From contig NZ_CP076412.1 in assembly GCF_021173085.1 (NCBI RefSeq), positions 186,001-250,000 on the forward strand: DNA of 64,000 nucleotides, written 5' to 3'. The stretch is from Ralstonia wenshanensis (GTDB taxonomy: Bacteria > Pseudomonadota > Gammaproteobacteria > Burkholderiales > Burkholderiaceae). Below the pieces are notes generated by a model. That model ran no database searches, was not told the origin of the DNA, and saw nothing but the letters and a program-made list of their open reading frames with translations. The stretch's first letter is position 1. The number at the start of each line of letters is the position of its first letter. The position numbers and the translations under genes were made by a program. Positions 56,542 through 64,000 of the stretch are shown one piece after another.

Positions 56542-58061
56542 GGTTTTGTTCCGCCCGTTACGCGCGGTGGTGGCGCTGGGCTCAGATGGGGTTGCGGATC
56601 GGGCGCGGAATCGACGGCCTGTGTGCCGCCGCCCAGCGCCGCATACAGGCCAACACGGCTAGAGAGAAGCGCACGGCGCACCTGCACCAGTTGCTGCTGC
56701 GCGGCAAGCAAATCGCGCTGGGCGTCAAGCACCTCCAGGAATGTCGATGCGCCGGCGTCAAAACGCAGTTGCGACAGCCGAGCGCGTTCGGTCTGCGCTG
56801 CCAGCGCGGCCTTCGCAATGTCGAGCTGTTCGGCCACCCACTTGCGTGCGGACAGCGCGTCGGACACGTCGCGGAAAGCGCTCTGCACGGTCTTCTCGTA
56901 GGCGGCCACGGCTAGGTCTCGGCGGGCTTCTGCCAAGTCAAGATTGCTGCGCAGCTTGGCGCCTTCAAACAGCGGGAGGCTGATGCTGGGTGCAAAAACC
57001 CACGCGCGCGTGCCGGGCGCAAACAGATTGCCCAGTTCCGGGCTGATCGTGCCGTAAGCGCCGGTCAGGGCCACGCGGGGGAAAAACGCCGCCCGTGCCG
57101 CACCGATGCTGGCGTGCGCGGCACGCAGGCGGTGCTCCGCGGCCACAATGTCCGGGCGCTGCGTCAGCAGGTCGGAAGGCAGGCCCGCGCGTAGCTCGGC
57201 CAGCATGCGGTGCTCGTCAAGTGGCTCAGAAACCGGTGGCAAGTCGATCGGCTTGCCGACAAGCAAGGCCAGGCCGTGCGCCTGCGCGTCGCGCGCCTGC
57301 TTCAATTGCGTCAACAGCGCCTGCGCCTGGGTCAGCAGGGTCTCGACCTGCGTTTGGTTCAATCGTGAAGTCGCCCCCACTGCCACACGGCGCGAGAAGA
57401 TGCGCAGTGTCTCGCTCCGGCTGTCCACGGTCTGCTGCGCCAGCGCGATGCGCTCGTCCAGTTCACGCAATACCAGGTAGCTGTCGGCCACCTGCGCGAT
57501 CAACCCGAGCGCGACCGCACGGCGCGCGGCGTCGGACGCTACATAGCTCTCCAGTGCCGCGTCGTTGAGGTTGCGCACGCGCCCCCAGAAATCGATCTCC
57601 CAACTGGAGACACCGGCGCCCACCTGGTACTGAGTGACACGCATGGGCGTGCCGAATGGGCTCAAGTCCGCCGGAATGCTCAGGCGGCTGATGCCGGCCT
57701 GCGCGTCGAGGTGCGGAAATGTCTCTGCCCGCTGGATGCCAAACGCGGCACGCGCCTCTTCCACACGGAGCACGGCGGTGCGCAGATCGCGGTTGTTCTC
57801 AAGCGCCTGCCCGATCAATGCCTGCAGGCGCTTGTCCGTAAAGTACGCCTGCCAGCCGGTGGCAGAGGCTGACAGGCCATCCCGGCCATCGTCGGCGTCG
57901 TAGTGCTGGGCCACGGGCAAGGCGGGTGCCTCGTAAGGCGGCGCCATCGAGATGCACGCCGACAGCGCCAGCACAGTGGCGGAGGCGACCATGGCGACCA
58001 TGGCGACCAAAGGCGTGCCGGCGAACCTGGCGCATGCCCGGCGTTGTTTCTCCGCACGCAT
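56538..58061 (-). CDS. Outer membrane efflux factor (NodT/OprM family)
   Basis: This 507-residue lipoprotein-like protein (signal peptide with LSAC near residue 35) has the TolC/OprM fold in two repeats (LRTAVLRVEEARAAFGIQRA, and later YEKTVQSAFRDVSDALSARK). It forms the outer membrane duct of the exporter encoded by the next three genes. Its ATG directly follows the phaC stop codon. Confidence 0.9.
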   Translation of the reverse strand: MRAEKQRRACARFAGTPLVAMVAMVASATVLALSACISMAPPYEAPALPVAQHYDADDGRDGLSASATGWQAYFTDKRLQALIGQALENNRDLRTAVLRVEEARAAFGIQRAETFPHLDAQAGISRLSIPADLSPFGTPMRVTQYQVGAGVSSWEIDFWGRVRNLNDAALESYVASDAARRAVALGLIAQVADSYLVLRELDERIALAQQTVDSRSETLRIFSRRVAVGATSRLNQTQVETLLTQAQALLTQLKQARDAQAHGLALLVGKPIDLPPVSEPLDEHRMLAELRAGLPSDLLTQRPDIVAAEHRLRAAHASIGAARAAFFPRVALTGAYGTISPELGNLFAPGTRAWVFAPSISLPLFEGAKLRSNLDLAEARRDLAVAAYEKTVQSAFRDVSDALSARKWVAEQLDIAKAALAAQTERARLSQLRFDAGASTFLEVLDAQRDLLAAQQQLVQVRRALLSSRVGLYAALGGGTQAVDSAPDPQPHLSPAPPPRVTGGTKP

Positions 58062-59810
58062 CTATTTCTCCAGCACGTAGGTGCCGGGCGCATCAGCCAG
58101 TGGCTGCGATCCGGGTATGCCCATCTTCGGTGGTTTGACCGCTGTGGAGCTCGATGCATGCGCGACCAGCCATGCATGCCACGCCGGCCACCACGAACCG
58201 TCGGTGGTGGGGGCCGATGCCAGCCAGTCATCCGGCGCCGCCGATGTCTCACCGATGTGGCGTGTCTGCATCTGGAACCGCCGATGCGAGTTGACCGGCG
58301 GGCTGACAATGCCCGCGTTATGACCGCCGCTTGTCAGCACGAACGTCAGCTCCGCCTCGGTCAGGTGATGCAGCTTGTAGACCGAGCGCCATGGCGCCAC
58401 GTGGTCAGTCAGCGTTCCCACCACGAAGATGGGCAGATCGATGTCGTTGAGTGCCACCGGCTTGCCGTTGACTGGGTAGCGGCCCTCGCTCAGGTCGTCG
58501 TTCAGGAACAGGTGCCGCAGATACTGGCTGTGCATCCGCGCGGGCATGCGCGTGGCATCGGCGTTCCAGGCCATCAGATCGTTCATGGGTGCGCGATCGC
58601 CCAGCAGGTACTCACCCACCAACCGCGACCACAGCAAGTCGTACGAGCGCAGCATCTGGAAGGCTCCGGCCATCTGGCTCGCGCGCAGATAGCCGGTCTG
58701 CTCCATCTGCGCTTCCAGCAGACTGACCTGTGCCTCGTCGATGAACAGGCCCAGCTCGCCTGGCTCGCAGAAGTCCGTCTGCGCGGCAAAGAGCGTCATG
58801 GACGCCAGCCGGGCATCGCCATCGCGCGCCATGGCAGCCGCGGCAATGGCCAATAACGTGCCCCCGAGGCAGTACCCGGCGGCATGTACGCGCTGGCCCG
58901 GCACGATGGCATTGACGGCATCGAGCGCGGCAAAGACACCGAGCTTGAGGTAGTCATCCATGTCGAGACCGCGATCTGCCTCGTCCGGGTTTTTCCAGGA
59001 GATGCAGAACACGGTATGGCCCTGCTCTACCAGGTAGCGGATCAGCGAGTTCTGCGGCGACAGATCCAGGATGTAGTACTTCATGATCCAGGCCGGCACG
59101 ATCAGGATGGGCTCGGCCTGGACCTTGCTCGTGGCCGGCGCGTACTGGATCAGTTCGATCAGGCGGTTGCGCATGACCACCTTGCCAGGCGTGATGGCCA
59201 CATCGCGGCCCACCGCAAAGCGTTCGGTACCGGCGGCCGGCGCGGCGCTCATGGAGCGCTCCAGATCGTCAAGTGCGTTCAGCGCGCCGCGCACGAGATT
59301 GGTGCCGTGCTGCTCAAACGTCCGGCGCAGGACAATCGGGTTGGTTGCCAGTTGGTTGCCCGGCGACATCATGTCGAGCCATTGACGCGCAGCAAAGGCA
59401 ACCACGTCCTCATGATGCTTGGCGACACCCCACACCCCGCGCGTGGCCGCTTCCCACCATTGTTCGGTCAACAGGAAAGACTGGTGCAGCACGTTGAACG
59501 GCCACAGGCGCCACTCATCTGCCGAGAAACGACGGTCACGGGCCGGCGGCTGGACGCAAAGGCACACGTCCTGCGGGCCGGACGCCAGGCAGTTTCGGAT
59601 GTAACCCTCGAGTTGTTCGGCCTGCGTCAGCGCCAGGCGCCACAAATCCAGCCGCTTGCCAGGCGAGACGGCCAGATGCAGTGCCCAGTCGAGCAACGCC
59701 AGCTGCATTGATACGAGGGACAGCGAGTTCGATGTGCGGGCAAGCGCCGCGTGAAACGGCAGATCGATCTGCTCTGCAGTCGGTAAAGACGGCACGGGGG
59801 CGGTGCGCAT
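58062..59810 (-). CDS. phaC: Poly(3-hydroxyalkanoate) synthase, class I-like
   Basis: This 582-residue enzyme polymerises hydroxyacyl-CoA into PHA granules. The lipase-like box GYCLGG supplies the catalytic cysteine, VVGTLTDHVAPWRSVY the aspartate and SGGHNAGIVSPP the histidine. It is the first gene of the phaC-exporter-phasin-pta-ackA operon. An FNR/ANR-like box lies 64 bp upstream of the start with TCTAAT as -10 at 22 nt spacing. It is apart from the usual phaCAB cluster, so it may be a second, low-oxygen synthase. Confidence 0.92.
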   Translation of the reverse strand: MRTAPVPSLPTAEQIDLPFHAALARTSNSLSLVSMQLALLDWALHLAVSPGKRLDLWRLALTQAEQLEGYIRNCLASGPQDVCLCVQPPARDRRFSADEWRLWPFNVLHQSFLLTEQWWEAATRGVWGVAKHHEDVVAFAARQWLDMMSPGNQLATNPIVLRRTFEQHGTNLVRGALNALDDLERSMSAAPAAGTERFAVGRDVAITPGKVVMRNRLIELIQYAPATSKVQAEPILIVPAWIMKYYILDLSPQNSLIRYLVEQGHTVFCISWKNPDEADRGLDMDDYLKLGVFAALDAVNAIVPGQRVHAAGYCLGGTLLAIAAAAMARDGDARLASMTLFAAQTDFCEPGELGLFIDEAQVSLLEAQMEQTGYLRASQMAGAFQMLRSYDLLWSRLVGEYLLGDRAPMNDLMAWNADATRMPARMHSQYLRHLFLNDDLSEGRYPVNGKPVALNDIDLPIFVVGTLTDHVAPWRSVYKLHHLTEAELTFVLTSGGHNAGIVSPPVNSHRRFQMQTRHIGETSAAPDDWLASAPTTDGSWWPAWHAWLVAHASSSTAVKPPKMGIPGSQPLADAPGTYVLEK

Positions 59811-60312
59811 GGTTGGGGCGTCAAACGATTGCCAATATGCGATCCATTAGATGCCAGCGGCTACCGACCAGACTTGACGCATCTCAAACCGGGACAAGAG
59901 CGCGGACTCTAGACAGTGTCAAAGAAATGACATCTGCGAATGCCAGTCGTCGCAGAGGTTTGTCCAGCGCATTACGGCCCTAAACGTGTGTGTTAGAGTC
60001 CGGCGGGGAAAACATGACGATCCGCAAGATCGGCCCCATATCTCCATCCCTCCCAACGCGGTACTGGCAAATCTGTTGCACCAACAGGATGCATTGGGCG
60101 CATGGCGCAGGCGTCGCCTGAAGTGCGACGCCCAAGGGCCAACTCCTTGACGAGATGTCATCCCTGCCTCTCAGGCTGCGCAATGTCCGCGAATGGCGCG
60201 GCAAAGCCATTTGGGATTGAGGTATCCATCTAGATTTGCGTCGGCGCATTCACGCCGCCGGTCTACCAGCCTCGTTATCGAGGCGCCACGAACAATCCAT
60301 TTAGAGAAAACC
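59811..60312. other. Promoter region of phaC and leader of the zinc-ribbon gene
   Basis: 502 bp without a supported gene. Contents are the FNR-like box and -10 of the phaC operon on the left, and unrecognised sequence up to the GTG start at 60313. Confidence 0.5.
59874..59887 (-). promoter_or_regulatory. FNR/ANR-like box and promoter of the phaC operon
   Basis: Read toward phaC, TTGAG-ATGC-GTCAA matches the FNR/ANR consensus TTGAT-N4-ATCAA at 8 of 10 positions. Exactly 22 nt later is TCTAAT, a good -10 hexamer. This is the geometry of an activator site at -41.5 without a -35 element. Confidence 0.6.
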
Positions 60313-60498
60313 GTGTTCACTTGCATCAACCAGAGCTGCGGCACGCAGTGGGAGCTGTCCGACGTCGTCATCAAGGATGAGGGCCAAGGACCGCTGTTCC
60401 GCTGTGCGCTATGCGGCGCGCGCAACTATCTCAAACGCGTCGAAACCAAAGACGGCCGGGTCATCTACAAGCAAATCGAAGGCAAGCCGCTCACGTGA
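60313..60498 (+). CDS. Small zinc-ribbon protein
   Basis: This 61-residue protein starts with GTG (VFTCINQSCGTQWELSDVVI) and has two cysteine pairs, C-X4-C and CALC, that form a zinc ribbon. The rest is basic (YLKRVETKDGRVIYKQIEG). No function is known to me. It ends 14 bp before the DEAD-box helicase gene on the same strand, so an RNA-related role is plausible. Confidence 0.65.
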   Translation: MFTCINQSCGTQWELSDVVIKDEGQGPLFRCALCGARNYLKRVETKDGRVIYKQIEGKPLT

Positions 60499-60512
60499 TC
60501 CAACGCAACGAC

Positions 60513-61910
60513 ATGACCATCGAACCAACCGCCACGCCCTTCACCAACCTAGCGCTCGCCCCGGCCGTGCTCGCGAACCTTGCGCAGCTCGGCTACACCG
60601 ACATGACGCCGATCCAGGCTGCAAGCCTGCCCATCGCGCTTGCGGGGCACGACCTGATCGCGCAGGCAAAGACGGGCAGCGGCAAAACCGCAGCGTTTGC
60701 GCTGGCCCTGCTCGCACGGCTGGATGCGCGCAACTTCGACGTGCAGGCGATGGTGCTCTGCCCCACGCGCGAACTTGCCGACCAGGTTGCGCAGGAGGTG
60801 CGCCGCCTGGCCCGTGCCGAAGAGAATGTGAAGGTGCTCACGCTCTGCGGCGGCACGCCGATGCGCCCGCAGGCAGCCAGCCTCGAGCATGGCGCCCACG
60901 TTATCGTCGGCACGCCCGGCCGCATCATGGACCATCTGGAGCGCGGCAATCTCGCGCTCGGCGCACTGAAGACGCTCGTGCTGGACGAAGCCGACCGCAT
61001 GCTCGACATGGGTTTCTTCGATGACATCGCGACGGTCGTGCGCCAGTGTCCGCCTGATCGTCAGACGCTGCTGTTCTCGGCAACGTACCCGGAAGGGATT
61101 GCGAAGCTGAGCCAGCGGATTCTGCGCAACCCGAAGGAAGTGAAGCTCGAAGAGCGCCACGACGACAGCAAGATTCGCCAGCGCTTTTACGAGGTGACCG
61201 ACAGCCAGCGGCTGCATGCGGTCGGGCTGCTGCTCAAGCACTATCGGCCTGTCAGCACGCTCGCGTTCTGCAACACGAAGCAGCAATGCCGCGACCTGCT
61301 CGACGTGTTGCGCGCGCAGGGCATTCACGCACTGGCGCTGCACGGCGAACTCGAACAACGCGAGCGCGATCAGGTGTTGATCCAGTTCGCGAACCGCAGT
61401 TGCTCGGTGCTGGTGGCGACCGACGTTGCCGCGCGCGGGCTCGATATCGCCCAACTGGAAGCGGTGATCAACGTTGACGTGACGCCCGATCCCGAAGTGC
61501 ATGTGCACCGCATTGGCCGCACGGGCCGCGCCGATGAGAACGGCTGGGCGTTGAGCCTCGCGAGCATGGACGAGATGGGGCGCGTCGGCAATATCGAAGA
61601 GGCGATGGGCCGCGAGGTCGAATGGCACAAGCTCGACGAGCTGGATACCGGCAACGATGCACCGCTGCTGCCGCCCATGGAAACGCTGCAGATTCTCGGC
61701 GGACGCAAGGAGAAGATCCGCCCCGGCGATGTGCTCGGCGCGTTGACGGGCGATGCCGGCTTTCGCGGCGACCAGATCGGCAAGATCAACGTGACCGAAT
61801 TCTCGACCTACGTCGCAGTCGAGCGCGGCATCGCGCGCGAGGCGCTGCGCAAGCTCAATGCCGGGACGGTGAAGGGAAAGAAGGTCAGGGTTCGGCTGAT
61901 GGAAGAGTGA
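60513..61910 (+). CDS. dbpA: ATP-dependent RNA helicase of the DbpA type (DEAD box)
   Basis: This 465-residue helicase has all DEAD-box motifs: Q-motif, AKTGSGKT (I), PTRELADQV (Ia), VLDEADRMLDMGF (II), FSATYP (III), LVATDVAARGLDI (V) and HRIGRTGR (VI). The C-terminal 75 residues (KIRPGDVLGALTGDAGFRGD, then KKVRVRLME) form the RNA-binding domain that directs DbpA to 23S rRNA helix 92. It acts in 50S ribosome assembly. Start 60513 is preferred to earlier in-frame codons. Confidence 0.92.
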   Translation: MTIEPTATPFTNLALAPAVLANLAQLGYTDMTPIQAASLPIALAGHDLIAQAKTGSGKTAAFALALLARLDARNFDVQAMVLCPTRELADQVAQEVRRLARAEENVKVLTLCGGTPMRPQAASLEHGAHVIVGTPGRIMDHLERGNLALGALKTLVLDEADRMLDMGFFDDIATVVRQCPPDRQTLLFSATYPEGIAKLSQRILRNPKEVKLEERHDDSKIRQRFYEVTDSQRLHAVGLLLKHYRPVSTLAFCNTKQQCRDLLDVLRAQGIHALALHGELEQRERDQVLIQFANRSCSVLVATDVAARGLDIAQLEAVINVDVTPDPEVHVHRIGRTGRADENGWALSLASMDEMGRVGNIEEAMGREVEWHKLDELDTGNDAPLLPPMETLQILGGRKEKIRPGDVLGALTGDAGFRGDQIGKINVTEFSTYVAVERGIAREALRKLNAGTVKGKKVRVRLMEE

Positions 61911-61959
61911 CGCCCTGCCCTGCGCAGCCACGGGTTGCGGCTCGCCGGGTGCGCGCGAC

Positions 61960-63195
61960 TCAACCCAGCATGGCAGCGGCAACACCCGCCGCCGCACACA
62001 ACGCCACCACAATCAGCGGTGGCGTTTTCCATCGCGTCAACAGCAGAAACGCAATCGCTGCAACAGCAAAATCGAGCCATGACCGCACGGCGCTCGTCCA
62101 GACCGGTGTGTAAAGGGCAAACGCCAGCAATCCCACCACCGCGGCATTCACACCCGCCAGCAGCGCCGCCATGGACGGACGGGCGCGCAACGCCTGCCAG
62201 TAAGGCAATGCCGCGATGACCAACAGCAAGCCCGGCAAAAAAATGCCCACCGTAGCAAGCGCAGCCCCGGCCCAGTGATTGAGCCCTGGGCCGATGGTCC
62301 AGCCCAGGAATGCTGCGAAGGTGAATAGCGGTCCGGGCACGGCTTGCGCGGCACCGTAGCCGGCCAAGAAATCGTTCGACGCGACCCAACCGGGGGCAAC
62401 CGTCTGCTGCTCCAGCAGCGGGAGCACGACATGCCCGCCTCCAAACACCAACGCGCCCGAACGATAGAACGCGTCGAACACCTTCGCGGGCATCCACGGA
62501 TAAAGGTCCGCCACAACGGGAAGCCCGAACAGCAGCGCACAAAACAGCAGGAGGCTCACGACGCTGGCCAAGTGAGACACGCGGAATGCGCCGCCCTGCC
62601 CTGCGATCGGGCCACCACGCGCCGGGCTGGACGATCGGCACAACACCAGTCCCAACACAGCGCCAATCACGATCACGGTCAGTTGCGCGTAAACGGTCGT
62701 CAACGCGCTGAGCACGGCGATGCTGATTAAGGCGATGCTGGCGCGCTGCCAGTCGGGACACAGCTTGCGCGCCATGTCCCACACGGCCTGCGCCACCACC
62801 GCAACGGCCACCAGCTTCAAACCGTGGATCAGGCCATTTCCGACGGGGCCGCCCAGGCTAGGCGCGACCATCGCAAAAGCCAGCAACAGCGCAACCGAAG
62901 GCAGCGTAAAGCCGCACCAGGCCGCCAAACCGCCGCGCCATCCGGCCCGAAGCAGCCCGACAGAAAACCCCACCTGGCTGCTGGCAGGCCCCGGCAGAAA
63001 CTGGCACAGCCCGACCAGGTCGGTGAATGCTGCGTCGTCGAGCCAACGGCGGCGCTCCACGAACTCTCGTCGGAAGTAGCCGATATGCGCGATGGGGCCG
63101 CCGAAACTCGTAAGGCCCAGCTTGAGAAAGACCGCCAGCACTTCCAAGGCAGAGCCCGCTTGATGTGTGCGGGCCGGTGTGGCGGATGCGGTCAT
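61960..63195 (-). CDS. chrA: Chromate transporter ChrA (CHR family, long form)
   Basis: This 411-residue membrane protein has two homologous halves of about six helices. Each half has the family motif: FGGPIAHIGYFRREFVERRR, and FGGGHVVLPLL. It exports chromate in exchange for or driven by protons. It is divergent from eutB across 124 bp with no obvious operator. Confidence 0.93.
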   Translation of the reverse strand: MTASATPARTHQAGSALEVLAVFLKLGLTSFGGPIAHIGYFRREFVERRRWLDDAAFTDLVGLCQFLPGPASSQVGFSVGLLRAGWRGGLAAWCGFTLPSVALLLAFAMVAPSLGGPVGNGLIHGLKLVAVAVVAQAVWDMARKLCPDWQRASIALISIAVLSALTTVYAQLTVIVIGAVLGLVLCRSSSPARGGPIAGQGGAFRVSHLASVVSLLLFCALLFGLPVVADLYPWMPAKVFDAFYRSGALVFGGGHVVLPLLEQQTVAPGWVASNDFLAGYGAAQAVPGPLFTFAAFLGWTIGPGLNHWAGAALATVGIFLPGLLLVIAALPYWQALRARPSMAALLAGVNAAVVGLLAFALYTPVWTSAVRSWLDFAVAAIAFLLLTRWKTPPLIVVALCAAAGVAAAMLG

Positions 63196-63319
63196 TGGCT
63201 GGCGAGATCGACGTTTGAGACACGCGTATTAGAACATTGCCGCCGTGGCATGGAAGGCAACTAAAGTGGCAGCATAGGCATCGCCGTCACCGTCATTGGA
63301 CCCTGCCGCGTATCCCATC

Positions 63320-64000
63320 ATGCACTTTGCTCAGACCATTGGCGCACAGCGCCATGTGTTCAACGATCTCAAGACGCTGCTGGCCAAGGCCAGCCCGGCG
63401 CGCTCCGGCGACTATCTTGCGGGCCTGGCCGCCGCCAGCGAAGGCGAGCGCATGGCCGCGCGCATGGCGCTGGCAGACGTGCCGCTGTCAGTCTTCCTCA
63501 ACGAAGCGCTGGTGCCGTATGAAGACGACGAGGTCACGCGCTTGATTCTCGATCGCCACGACGCACAGGCCTTCCAGCCGATCGCCTCGCTCACTGTGGG
63601 CGAATTTCGCAACTGGCTGCTCCTGCACGAGACCGACAGCGCGACATTGGCGAGCGTCTCCGCCGGCATCACGCCGGAAATGGCCGCCGCGGTCAGCAAG
63701 CTGATGCGCAATCAGGATCTGATTTCCGTGGCCCGCAAGTGCCGCGTGGTCACACGGTTTCGCAACACCATCGGTTTGCCGGGCCGGTTGTCAGTCCGGC
63801 TGCAGCCCAATCACCCGACGGATGATCCCAAAGGCATTGCTGCGTCGATCATCGACGGCCTGCTGTATGGCTGCGGCGACGCGACCATCGGCATCAACCC
63901 TGCCGGCGACAATCTCGGCGCCATCGCTTCGCTGCTGCAATTGGTGGATGAGCTGCGCAACCGCTACGCCATTCCTACGCAGTCGTGCGTGCTGACCCAC
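63320..64000 (+). CDS. eutB: Ethanolamine ammonia-lyase large subunit, 5' part (cut by window end)
   Basis: The 227 visible residues match the N-terminal half of EutB (LKTLLAKASPARSGDYLAGL, then LFLNEALVPYEDDEVTRLI-like segments and FRNTIGLPGRLSVRLQPNHP). With EutC and coenzyme B12 it turns ethanolamine into acetaldehyde and ammonia. The frame is open at the right edge, and no clear ribosome site precedes the ATG. Together with nrdJ it shows that the cell depends on coenzyme B12 for at least two enzymes. Confidence 0.93.
   Translation, partial: MHFAQTIGAQRHVFNDLKTLLAKASPARSGDYLAGLAAASEGERMAARMALADVPLSVFLNEALVPYEDDEVTRLILDRHDAQAFQPIASLTVGEFRNWLLLHETDSATLASVSAGITPEMAAAVSKLMRNQDLISVARKCRVVTRFRNTIGLPGRLSVRLQPNHPTDDPKGIAASIIDGLLYGCGDATIGINPAGDNLGAIASLLQLVDELRNRYAIPTQSCVLTH

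Overview
The window is high-GC DNA from a betaproteobacterium of the Burkholderiales, most likely the Ralstonia/Cupriavidus/Burkholderia group. This rests on protein content (PHA synthase and phasin, many LysR regulators, ChrA, EutB, TsdA, class II RNR) and GC-rich codon use; no rRNA, tRNA or other decisive marker is present, so the genus is an inference.

Region 1 (1-24 kb) is accessory and partly decayed. LysR regulators pair with small metabolic enzymes: quinone oxidoreductase, short-chain dehydrogenase, aldehyde dehydrogenase, inositol-phosphatase-like protein, nitrilase-like amidase and an alpha/beta hydrolase-SnoaL fusion. Between them lie gene wreckage and repeats: a duplicated and inverted quinone-oxidoreductase tail, two phage BRO-N fragments, SnoaL and SDR remnants, a frameshifted cbrC and a 72-bp repeat carrying a terminator-like hairpin. 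Two membrane-bound diguanylate cyclases flank a dif-like XerCD site near 16.9 kb. A globin-like lipoprotein gene overlaps a gene of unknown function, followed by an ECF sigma / anti-sigma / fasciclin cassette.

Region 2 (25.6-60 kb) reads as one anaerobic-survival island, similar in content to the low-oxygen-activated (lxa) locus known from Burkholderia cenocepacia. It holds PEP synthase, a two-subunit NAD-type formate dehydrogenase, a primary-type sigma factor with a changed -35 recognition helix, an acsA-pdhA-pdhB-pdhC-ACP operon, coenzyme-B12 ribonucleotide reductase, a thiosulfate/persulfide cluster, and an eight-gene operon running PHA synthase, tripartite exporter, phasin, Pta fusion and acetate kinase. 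Four genes or operons here, plus one pyridoxamine-oxidase-like gene in region 1, have an FNR/ANR-like box (TTGAY-N4-RTCAA type). Four of the five boxes begin 55-64 bp before the start codon. This suggests that carbon flow to acetate, PHA and formate, O2-independent dNTP synthesis and sulfur detoxification respond together to oxygen loss.

Region 3 (60.3-64 kb) is more ordinary: a zinc-ribbon protein with a DbpA-type helicase, chromate transporter ChrA, and the 5' part of eutB, cut by the window end.
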